This document shows, piece by piece, positions 26,427-33,807 of a DNA stretch of 64,000 bases. The DNA is from RGIG9060 sp045645985. Lineage in GTDB: Bacteria; Spirochaetota; Spirochaetia; Treponematales; Treponemataceae. The stretch lies in the NCBI GenBank assembly GCA_045645985.1, contig JAZRJV010000001.1, positions 81,771-145,770 of the forward strand, read 5' to 3'. Each line of letters starts with the position of its first letter. Within the stretch, counting starts at the first letter, position 1. A model generated the notes under the pieces. That model saw only the letters and a list, made by a program, of their open reading frames with translations. It was not told the DNA's origin and made no database searches. Made by a program: the position numbers and the translations under genes.

Positions 26427-28283
26427 ATGATGCAAATTTTACAAGTTTTTTATTCGATTTTTTCTGGAATTGTAACATCGCTAGCAATTCCAAATGAACT
26501 ATTCTTGCTCGGTTCACCTATATTAGGTATTATAGCACTAATTCCGCTTTTTGTGGTAATTTCTAGAGCAAAATCTTTTGCGCAAGCAGGATTATTAACA
26601 GGTTTACAACTTTTTGTAACTCACATGCTTTCTAGTTATTGGCTGGGGAGATTTAAAGATTTTGCAATTTTTACACTTGGTGCTTCAGGCGTTGCTTACT
26701 TCGTCTTTGGTTTTGTTTTTGGAAATTACTTATATCTTCCATTTAGATACACAGACGGAAAAAACAAATTAAAATCCTATAGCATTTACGCTTCAAGTTA
26801 TCCAGTTCAGCAAATTTTAAGTTTTGCAGCAATTTGGACAATTTACGAATGGTTCCGTTCAACAGGATTTTTGGCTTATCCTTGGGGAACTTTGGTTATG
26901 AGTGCTTACAGATGGAATCTTTTAACTCAAATTGCTTCCGTTACAGGAACTTGGGGAATCACCTTCATTTTCGCCTTATTCTCTGCAGTTTTAGCAAAAG
27001 GAATTTTGATAATTCCAGATGCTTCAAAATACGAAACAAACAAATCTCCAATAAAAATGTATGCTCAAACAGCTGCTTTGTGTATGACATTCTTAGCAAT
27101 TTCAGTATTTTTTGGAGCAGGACAATATTTGCTTAATCGTCAGCCAGAAAAAATCGTAAAAGTTTCGATGATTCAGCATAACAGCGAACCATGGAAATCT
27201 TCACAAAGAGAAATTATCACAACTTCAATGGAACAAACTCAAATCGCCCTTGAAGAATATGCAAACAATACAGAAAATCCTGGCGAAAAACCAGATTTAG
27301 TTGTATGGAATGAATCTTCACTTGGATATTCATTTCCTAGAGCATTAGAACGATACAAAAATTATCCAAAAGAAAATCCTCTCATTCCATTTTTGAAAAA
27401 AAGCGGCGTTGCTTTTGTAATGGGAGCTCCAGCATATCTTGATAATGCCGAAAACACATCTAATGCGGCAGTTTACTTTGATAAAGAAGGAAATTTTGTT
27501 GATGCTTACGGAAAAATTCACCTTGTACCTTTTGCAGAGTGCATTCCTTACGCAGATCATCCTTTAGTAAAAAAATTCATGAGTTCTGTTATCGGATTTT
27601 CTAACGGCTGGACACCAGGAAAATCATACAAACTTTTTGACTTGCCATTACAGAATGGTGAAGTTGTAAAATTCACAACTCCAATTTGTTTTGAAGATGC
27701 CTTTTCTGACCTTTGCCGAAGATTATATTTATTCGGAAGCGAATTATTCGTAAACATCACAAACGATTCTTGGTCAGAAACAAAATCTGCAGAATATCAG
27801 CATTTTGTAATTTCAAGTTACAGAACGATAGAACACAGAACTTCAATGCTACGAAGTTGTACTTCTGGTTACTCAGTTGTGATTGATTCACTTGGAAGAG
27901 TTGTTGCCGATATGCCACTTTTTACAACAGGATATTTGAACGCAGAAGTTCCAGTTTACAAACGCACAATGACAACTTATTCTCGTTTTGGTAACTGGAT
28001 GATTTATGTTTTATTTGCACTTGCATTTTTGTATTCGATTTATCTTTTTATCATTTTGCAAAGAGAAAAAAAATATTACAAAGATTTACAAATTGAATTT
28101 GACTCTTTGCCAAGAGAACCAGACGAAGAAGAAGAATTTGCAGAATTTTTGTATACTTTCATAATGAAAAATAAAGAAAAAATTTACAAAGAATTTTTAA
28201 AGATGAAAGAAAAAGATACAAATCCTAAAAAAAGAACTTCTAAGAAAAAACAAAGTAAAGAAGAAAATAATGAAGCAGACTGA
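26427..28283 (+). CDS. lnt: Apolipoprotein N-acyltransferase
   Basis: Lnt adds the third acyl chain to lipoproteins at the outer face of the inner membrane. Several transmembrane helices occupy about 1-235, and the nitrilase-like catalytic domain about 245-510. The catalytic Glu296 (WNESSLGYSFP), Lys363 (YGKIHLVPFAE) and Cys421 (TTPICFEDAF) are all present. A final membrane helix (MIYVLFALAFLYSIYLFII) is followed by an unusual charged cytosolic tail of about 80 residues ending in Lys/Glu-rich sequence. ATG codons at 26427 and 26430 are both possible. It matches the lipoprotein-rich content of this window. bioY overlaps its end by 14 bases. Confidence 0.94.
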   Translation: MMQILQVFYSIFSGIVTSLAIPNELFLLGSPILGIIALIPLFVVISRAKSFAQAGLLTGLQLFVTHMLSSYWLGRFKDFAIFTLGASGVAYFVFGFVFGNYLYLPFRYTDGKNKLKSYSIYASSYPVQQILSFAAIWTIYEWFRSTGFLAYPWGTLVMSAYRWNLLTQIASVTGTWGITFIFALFSAVLAKGILIIPDASKYETNKSPIKMYAQTAALCMTFLAISVFFGAGQYLLNRQPEKIVKVSMIQHNSEPWKSSQREIITTSMEQTQIALEEYANNTENPGEKPDLVVWNESSLGYSFPRALERYKNYPKENPLIPFLKKSGVAFVMGAPAYLDNAENTSNAAVYFDKEGNFVDAYGKIHLVPFAECIPYADHPLVKKFMSSVIGFSNGWTPGKSYKLFDLPLQNGEVVKFTTPICFEDAFSDLCRRLYLFGSELFVNITNDSWSETKSAEYQHFVISSYRTIEHRTSMLRSCTSGYSVVIDSLGRVVADMPLFTTGYLNAEVPVYKRTMTTYSRFGNWMIYVLFALAFLYSIYLFIILQREKKYYKDLQIEFDSLPREPDEEEEFAEFLYTFIMKNKEKIYKEFLKMKEKDTNPKKRTSKKKQSKEENNEAD

Positions 28284-28881
28284 AAATAAATCTTTTATCA
28301 AAAATTCTCCTCAAGATAATTTGCGTTCTTTGGCGATAATTTCTGCAGCCATTGTTACAGCCTTATCAGGATTGTTGTCTTTTCAAATACAAGATTCGAT
28401 TTTTCCGTTTGTAATGCAAAACTTTTTTTGCTTAACTTTTGCAGGAATTTTTGGCGGCGTTTCAGGAGCAGCAATTACAGGACTTGTTTTGATGTGTGGT
28501 GCTTTAGGCTTGCCAGTTTTTTCATTTGGAACAGGCGGAGCAAATTGTCTTTCTGGCGAAACTGGCGGATTTTTAATTGCTTATTTTATCTCGGCTCTTT
28601 TTATAGGAATTTATCTTTCAACTCCTTCAAAAGAAAAAACTCCTTTCAAAAAAATAATTTTTTCTATGATTATAGGCTATGTAATTATTTATCTTGTAGG
28701 ATTTTTTCAATATTTCAAAGCAACAAAAATTCCATTTTCATTTTTATCACTTGAAAATTTAGCTTATCGCTCAATACCTTTATTCATTGGGGACTTTATA
28801 AAATTGATAATCAGTTGTATTGTAACATATTTTTTACGACCAATTTGTGCAAAATATTTTTATATAGAAAAGGAAATTTAA
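28270..28881 (+). CDS. bioY: Biotin transporter S component BioY
   Basis: This 203-residue protein has about six membrane segments. The conserved BioY region FGGVSGAAITGLVLMCGALGLPVFSFGTGGANCLSGETGGFLIAY has the layout of the substrate-binding core. BioY binds biotin and works alone or with an ECF energising module; no ECF ATPase lies nearby. It overlaps lnt by 14 bases and is followed one base later by nrdR. No biotin-regulatory (BirA) palindrome is possible in the overlap, so it follows the lnt promoter. Confidence 0.92.
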   Translation: MKQTENKSFIKNSPQDNLRSLAIISAAIVTALSGLLSFQIQDSIFPFVMQNFFCLTFAGIFGGVSGAAITGLVLMCGALGLPVFSFGTGGANCLSGETGGFLIAYFISALFIGIYLSTPSKEKTPFKKIIFSMIIGYVIIYLVGFFQYFKATKIPFSFLSLENLAYRSIPLFIGDFIKLIISCIVTYFLRPICAKYFYIEKEI

Positions 28882-28882
28882 T

Positions 28883-29359
28883 ATGAGATGCCCATCATGC
28901 GGAAGTTTTGACGACAAAGTAATTGAATCTAGAACAATGGCAAATGGCGAAAGCACTCGTCGTCGCCGAGAATGCAACTCTTGCGGTTATCGATTTACAA
29001 GTTACGAACATATTGAAGAAAAACCTTTCATGGTTGTAAAGCGAGATAATCGCAGACAACCTTTTGACAGACAAAAATTGGAAAAAGGAATTGAACGAGC
29101 ACTTGAAAAACGCCCAGTTTCAACTTTGACTATCGAAAATATTGTAAACGAAATTGAAGATTTGGCTATCACCAAAGGGAAAAACCTCCGAGAAATTTCT
29201 ACATCTGAATTAGGCGATTTAGTTTTAGAAAGATTAAGTTCTGTAGATAAAGTTGCTTACATTCGTTTTGCATCTGTTTACAAACATTTTGAAAACTTAG
29301 ACGAGTTTATTCAAGAAGTAAAAAAAATCCACACATCTTCAACAGAACAAGAAAAATAA
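28883..29359 (+). CDS. nrdR: Transcriptional repressor NrdR
   Basis: NrdR represses ribonucleotide reductase genes in response to ATP/dATP. The N-terminal zinc ribbon has Cys3, 6, 31 and 34 (CPSC...CNSC), with the R-T-R-R-R-R-E pattern between. The ATP-cone domain begins at about 49 (VVKRDNRRQPFDRQKL) and includes RFASVYKHFENLDEF near the end. The 158 residues equal the family norm. Target nrd genes are not in the window. It is third in the lnt operon. Confidence 0.97.
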   Translation: MRCPSCGSFDDKVIESRTMANGESTRRRRECNSCGYRFTSYEHIEEKPFMVVKRDNRRQPFDRQKLEKGIERALEKRPVSTLTIENIVNEIEDLAITKGKNLREISTSELGDLVLERLSSVDKVAYIRFASVYKHFENLDEFIQEVKKIHTSSTEQEK

Positions 29360-29386
29360 TTTTTTTAAAATTCCACAAAAAACTTA

Positions 29387-29416
29387 TTGACAAAATAATA
29401 TTATACGCTATATATT
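29387..29416 (+). promoter_or_regulatory. Promoter of the PadR-HAAS-PspC cassette
   Basis: A perfect TTGACA (29387-29392) precedes TATATA (29409-29414, 16-base spacer) or TATATT (29411-29416, 18-base spacer). Imperfect inverted AT-rich repeats run from CGTTATAA (29419-29426) to TTATAAACG (29435-29443), just before a GGGAGGAA Shine-Dalgarno. That is where a PadR autorepressor would bind. The operator call is an inference. Confidence 0.6.
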
Positions 29417-29452
29417 ATCGTTATAAATACAATATTATAAACGGGAGGAAAT

Positions 29453-29770
29453 ATGTCTTTCACCAGTGGTTCTACTTTGCTTGACACAGTTGTTCTTGCT
29501 GTTGTTTCAAAAGAAGGAACCTATGGATATAAAATTACACAAGATGTAAGAAGCGTAATCGATATTTCAGAAAGCACACTATATCCAGTTTTAAGACGCC
29601 TTCAAAAAGATGGAATGTTGGAAACCTACGATGTAGAAGTTGATGGAAGAAATAGACGATATTACAAAATTACTGCAAATGGAATGATAAAACTTGATGA
29701 ACAGCGCAGTGAATGGAAAAAATTTTCTGAACAAATAAATCTTGTTCTTTTTGGTAGAAAAAAAATTTAA
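29453..29770 (+). CDS. PadR-family transcriptional regulator
   Basis: This 105-residue winged-helix protein begins SGSTLLDTVVLAVVSKEGTYGYKITQDV and continues with SESTLYPVLRRLQKDGMLETYDVEVDGRNRRYYKIT, the full PadR DNA-binding domain. It ends with the short C-terminal helix of the PadR-s2 subfamily. Such proteins usually repress their own operon with the adjacent membrane or HAAS gene. Here it is followed by a HAAS/DUF4097 protein and PspC, a common arrangement. Confidence 0.93.
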   Translation: MSFTSGSTLLDTVVLAVVSKEGTYGYKITQDVRSVIDISESTLYPVLRRLQKDGMLETYDVEVDGRNRRYYKITANGMIKLDEQRSEWKKFSEQINLVLFGRKKI

Positions 29771-29812
29771 TCTTACTATAAAACTTGAAATACAAAAGGA
29801 AGGTAAATTTCT

Positions 29813-30691
29813 ATGACAAAATATGAATATCTTGCAGAATTAGAAAAAAATCTTGATATGTTATCTTATCAAGATAAAAATCAAGCGATGGAATATTATG
29901 AAAATTATTTTGAAGATGCTGGCAGAGAAAATGTCCAAAATGTAATTGAACAATTAGGAAGTCCCGCCGAACTTGCAAAATCAATTTCAGAAGGAGTGCC
30001 TGGAGTTCCTGCAAATTTGCCACCAGCAAAAAAAGAATATGCAGAATACAACAACGAAGCTATAAAATCTATTGATGCAAAATTTGGTGCTTGTAGAGTT
30101 ATTGTTACAGAGGACGAAAAATTTTCTGTAGAACAAAAAAATATGGGAACAAACAAAGTTGAAATAAAACTTGAAAGCGATGGAAATTTGAAAATTTCTA
30201 ACAAACAAAATATGTTAGGAATTTTTTCAGGCTTCTCGTTAAAAAAAGATGATTTTTGTCCAACAGTTTTGATAGGCATTCCTCAAAATTTAAATTTAGA
30301 AAATCTTATTGTTGATATTGGTGCAGGAAGTTTTGAAGCAAAAGAAATAAACATCACTTGTAAAAAAGCAAAACTTTCAGTTGGTGCAGGACAACTTATT
30401 ATGAAAGAAATAAATTCTTTGCAAACTGAATTAAGTTGTGGAATGGGCTCTATTGAAGTTCAGGGAAAACTTACTGAAAAAATAAATGCTGAATGTGGCA
30501 TGGGTTCTATTGTTGCTACAGTAATCGGAAATGAATCTGATTATAGTTACAATGCACAAGTTGGACTTGGCGAAGTTAAAATTGGAAATAACACAATCAA
30601 TGGATTGAGTCAATACACTTCATCAATCGAAGCAAAAAATCAAATTACTGCTAATTGCGGAATGGGTGCAATTAAAGTAAAATTTAAATAA
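29813..30691 (+). CDS. HAAS (DUF1700) plus DUF4097 adhesin-like domain protein
   Basis: Residues 1-65 (KYEYLAELEKNLDMLSYQDKNQAMEYYENYFEDAG...VIEQLGSPAELAKSI) form a HAAS/DUF1700 domain, typically paired with PadR regulators. Residues about 85-292 form a DUF4097-type right-handed beta structure. It has repeated ...GAGSFEAKEI..., SVGAGQLIM, SCGMGSIEVQGKL, ECGMGSIVATV and NCGMGAIKVKF turns. The 292-residue protein lacks the membrane helices most DUF1700 proteins have between the two domains. It is probably cytosolic and may sense or shut down envelope-stress signalling together with PadR and PspC. Confidence 0.85.
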   Translation: MTKYEYLAELEKNLDMLSYQDKNQAMEYYENYFEDAGRENVQNVIEQLGSPAELAKSISEGVPGVPANLPPAKKEYAEYNNEAIKSIDAKFGACRVIVTEDEKFSVEQKNMGTNKVEIKLESDGNLKISNKQNMLGIFSGFSLKKDDFCPTVLIGIPQNLNLENLIVDIGAGSFEAKEINITCKKAKLSVGAGQLIMKEINSLQTELSCGMGSIEVQGKLTEKINAECGMGSIVATVIGNESDYSYNAQVGLGEVKIGNNTINGLSQYTSSIEAKNQITANCGMGAIKVKFK

Positions 30692-30726
30692 CAAATAAAT
30701 TTTAAATTATCTTTGGAGGAATTTTT

Positions 30727-30921
30727 ATGGAAAAGAAACTTTATAAATCACACAAAAAAATGATTTGCGGCGTATGTGCAGGAATTGCAGAGTATTTTAA
30801 CATCGATCCAACAATCGTAAGATTGATTTCTGTTTTATTAAGTCTTGGCAGCATCGGATTAGGAATTGTGATTTACATAATTGCAGCAGTTATCATGCCT
30901 GATGAACCAATAGAAAATTAA
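30727..30921 (+). CDS. PspC domain protein
   Basis: This is a 64-residue single PspC domain: LYKSHKKMICGVCAGIAEYFNIDPTIVRLISVLLSLGSIGLGIVIYIIAAVIMP. It has one hydrophobic helix pair in the inner membrane. PspC domains are linked to phage-shock-type envelope stress. It is last in the PadR-HAAS cassette, with a GGAGGA Shine-Dalgarno. Confidence 0.94.
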   Translation: MEKKLYKSHKKMICGVCAGIAEYFNIDPTIVRLISVLLSLGSIGLGIVIYIIAAVIMPDEPIEN

Positions 30922-30956
30922 AAACTGCAAAATTAAAATTTGTTTACAAAAAAAAT

Positions 30957-31547
30957 TTAATACGAAAAGGTTCTTCTCTGAATTGGAGAAGGACCAATTT
31001 TTTTACAAATTTCTTTGTGAAGTTTTGTTGGATAACCTTTGTGTTTTTCATATTGATATTCAGGATAAATTTTTGAATACTCAACCATCAATTTATCACG
31101 AGCAGTTTTTGCCAAAATTGAAGCAGCCATAACAGAAGGTTCAGTTGCATCAGCTTTTACTTTTGTAATGCACTCTACTCCATCACTAACTTTTAAATCT
31201 GGAAAATAAATTCCATCAACAATTATCTTTGAAACTTCACCTTTGTAAAATTCACCAGATGGTGTTGCTAAATTTTCAAAAGCAGTTTTCATCGCAAGTA
31301 AACTTGCATTTAAAATATTTATTTCATCGATAATATTATGTGGGATATGGGCAACACTCCAGGCAATAGATTTTTGTTTTATCAATTCTTCTAAAACAAG
31401 TCGTTTTTTTTCAGAAAGTTTTTTTGAGTCATTTAATAATTCAATTTCGAAGTCGTCTGGCAAAATTACCGCAGCTGCTGTTACAGGTCCTGCCAAAGGT
31501 CCTCGTCCAGCTTCATCAATTCCACAAATAAATTCTTTCATAATCAT
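30957..31547 (-). CDS. rnhB: Ribonuclease HII
   Basis: RNase HII removes ribonucleotides from DNA and RNA primers. The catalytic residues are in ICGIDEAGRGPLAGPV (Asp and Glu), LLNDSKKLSEKKR and VKADATEPSVMAASILAKTARD (Asp). The ending SPIQRRTFSY is close to the family's common HR.SF. The 196 residues are typical. The start codon overlaps the stop of the previous gene as ATGA, so it is the last member of that operon. Confidence 0.96.
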   Translation of the reverse strand: MIMKEFICGIDEAGRGPLAGPVTAAAVILPDDFEIELLNDSKKLSEKKRLVLEELIKQKSIAWSVAHIPHNIIDEINILNASLLAMKTAFENLATPSGEFYKGEVSKIIVDGIYFPDLKVSDGVECITKVKADATEPSVMAASILAKTARDKLMVEYSKIYPEYQYEKHKGYPTKLHKEICKKIGPSPIQRRTFSY

Positions 31548-32665
31548 TTTATCGTAAAATATTTTTGTTCAGTATCTTCATTGTGTGGCAACTTGCCAAT
31601 CACAAAATAATAAAATTCTTCATCAGTTGATGAGTGATGTAATTCTAACTGAGGAGAATCTGCAACATAATCCATACTTACACCACGCAATTCACCTTTG
31701 TTTGTAAAGATAGAAATGAAAGTATAAGATTTAATCCATTCAGAATTTTCATCACACAAACCAACAGTTTTAATTCCAGACCAATCAGGACAATATGCAA
31801 AAATAATTAAATCATCATCAGGTAATGGAATTGCATCTATCTCACTTGGAACAATTTGAATTTCTGGCAAGTCAAAATCATTTTCTAAAGAAAGCCAATT
31901 TGCAACATAATCTTTTATGTGAGTTTTTGCTTCTTCAGAAAAATTGAAATTTGAAAAATCAATTTTATTTTGTGCAGAAATAATTTCTAAATCAAGTTCA
32001 CTTGGATTTACAAAAGACAATGCAAATAGATTTTTATTTCGACCTTCAAAGATAAATGAATTTTTGTAAGCAAAAGTTTTTCCACTTGGATAAATTGGAG
32101 AATAAATTTTATTTTCAGAATTTGCAAAATTAAAAATTTCTTTTCCTGTAAAAATATCTAAACAATGAACTTGCAACGAAGCATCAATAAAAATAATATT
32201 TTCTTGATAAAAAGCTAAAGCAGTTATAATCGGATAATCAGTTTTATAAGTCCAAGTTTCAACTTCAGGCAAATTCAAATCGTAATCCTTTGCAAAGCGT
32301 TTTAAAATTCCAGTTGCTTGTAACACAGAATTATTTTCGGACAAAACAAAATTCACACCGTCAATATTATAAACTTGCTGTAAAGAATTTAATTCGTAAG
32401 AAAAATTTTTCAAAGCAATAAAATTTAATTCCCTTGTAGAAAAATTTATACTTCCACTTTCTAAAATAATTTTTTCTTTTTGAACTGGAACTGAATTTTC
32501 CATATCAGGATTTTTTGTTTCTAAAATTATTTTTGCAATAAATTCATTATAAATTTTTGTTAAATCTGGAAAAACATTTAATCGAATTATTATAAAGAAA
32601 ACGGCAACAAAAAAAATTAAAATAAAAAAAATTCCAAGAAAAATTTTAAATGATTTTTTATTCAT
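31544..32665 (-). CDS. Membrane-anchored protein with possible beta-propeller
   Basis: I start at ATG 32665 (MNKKSFKIFLGIFF), which overlaps the TAA of the gene before it; the frame is open to 32680. The 373-residue product has a basic N-terminus and one uncleaved hydrophobic helix (IFLGIFFILIFFVAVFFIIIRL). A large exported domain follows. SLQVHCLDIFTGKEIFNF and ENIIFIDASLQ look like a PQQ-type propeller blade, but only two or three blades are discernible. No family is assigned. It follows two exported unknowns and precedes rnhB. Confidence 0.65.
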   Translation of the reverse strand: MNKKSFKIFLGIFFILIFFVAVFFIIIRLNVFPDLTKIYNEFIAKIILETKNPDMENSVPVQKEKIILESGSINFSTRELNFIALKNFSYELNSLQQVYNIDGVNFVLSENNSVLQATGILKRFAKDYDLNLPEVETWTYKTDYPIITALAFYQENIIFIDASLQVHCLDIFTGKEIFNFANSENKIYSPIYPSGKTFAYKNSFIFEGRNKNLFALSFVNPSELDLEIISAQNKIDFSNFNFSEEAKTHIKDYVANWLSLENDFDLPEIQIVPSEIDAIPLPDDDLIIFAYCPDWSGIKTVGLCDENSEWIKSYTFISIFTNKGELRGVSMDYVADSPQLELHHSSTDEEFYYFVIGKLPHNEDTEQKYFTIK

Positions 32666-33788
32666 ATTCACCACTCTCAACTTTAAAATTTGATAAAACT
32701 AATTCAATTGGACATTCTAAAGTTAAAAACAAATTTATTTTATCTAAAATATTTTTCAAAAATTTTACATCAACACAAAAAGAAAAATAATTATCGTCAA
32801 TAATTTTATTTATCACTTCAAATTCCAAAGACGAAAATATTTTTTCAATATCAAATCCTTCTTTAATTTGCTTTAACATAAAATCTGAAAATGAATTTAC
32901 AAATTCATATTGAATTTCAACATCAGATGATTTTTCTAAACTTGGTAAATTAAAATAAATTTTTTCGTAAATGTCTTTTGAAAAAAAACTATAAATATTA
33001 TTTAAATCAAATTTATTTTCATTGAAAATTATTTCAGTATTATACAACAACTTTGCAGTTTTACAAAATGACTCTTTTATTGAAAAATATTTTTCGTTAT
33101 TAAAAATCACATACAATAATTTTGGATTATTTAAAACTTTATAAAAAGTTTCTTCAGACAAAGCCATTTGTACATCTAAAATTTTTTTATTTATATTTAA
33201 TTTAAATAACAAACTTTCTGCTTTAGCTAATGTTTGATAAAAATTATTTCGAACAAAAACATCAGAAGGAAGTTCATAATCCTTATTTAATTTTTCAAAA
33301 CTAAAATCTGTAATTTTAAATTCAGAAATTGGCAATTCAATTTGTACATTTTTTAAATTCAAAAAATATTCTACAAAATTATAAACAACCAAAAAATTAT
33401 TATCTAAAATAATATTTTCGTTTAAATAATTCCAATAGCCGATAATTTCTTTATCAATTATTTTTTTTGCTTCATCATCATTTATTTTTTTTCTAAAATA
33501 ATTCCAATAAAACAAAGATTCTGCAATCAAAAAATTTTGAATTTCACCAAAAGCATTTTCAATAGAATAAATTTCACAAGACTTTTCTGCATAAGATTTT
33601 AAAAATTCATCTTGTTGTGAAGAAAAATATTTTTTTAGCAAAGAAGAATATTCATTATACTCTTTTAAAGTTTGTTCATATAAATTATCTTCGCTATCAA
33701 CGATTACAACTTCTTGTGCAAAAATTTTCAAACTAAAGCAACTCAGAAAAAAAATACAAAAAATAATTTTAGAAAAAACTTTTTTCAT
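32658..33788 (-). CDS. Exported protein, unknown function
   Basis: A cleavable signal peptide is clear (KKVFSKIIFCIFFLSCFSLKIFAQ, cleavage after FAQ). The remaining 350 residues are predicted mostly alpha-helical and very rich in Asn, Lys, Phe and Tyr, with no recognised motif. The 376-residue gene sits 19 bases after the 742-residue exported protein. It overlaps the start of the following membrane-anchored protein gene. The three may act together in the periplasm or at the surface. Confidence 0.65.
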   Translation of the reverse strand: MKKVFSKIIFCIFFLSCFSLKIFAQEVVIVDSEDNLYEQTLKEYNEYSSLLKKYFSSQQDEFLKSYAEKSCEIYSIENAFGEIQNFLIAESLFYWNYFRKKINDDEAKKIIDKEIIGYWNYLNENIILDNNFLVVYNFVEYFLNLKNVQIELPISEFKITDFSFEKLNKDYELPSDVFVRNNFYQTLAKAESLLFKLNINKKILDVQMALSEETFYKVLNNPKLLYVIFNNEKYFSIKESFCKTAKLLYNTEIIFNENKFDLNNIYSFFSKDIYEKIYFNLPSLEKSSDVEIQYEFVNSFSDFMLKQIKEGFDIEKIFSSLEFEVINKIIDDNYFSFCVDVKFLKNILDKINLFLTLECPIELVLSNFKVESGEYE

Positions 33789-33807
33789 TTTATAACCTCA
33801 AAGAAAA

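Noticed and set aside
28190..28270. Biotin operator before bioY
   Set aside because: bioY overlaps lnt and no BirA-type palindrome is visible. Regulation by biotin cannot be supported.
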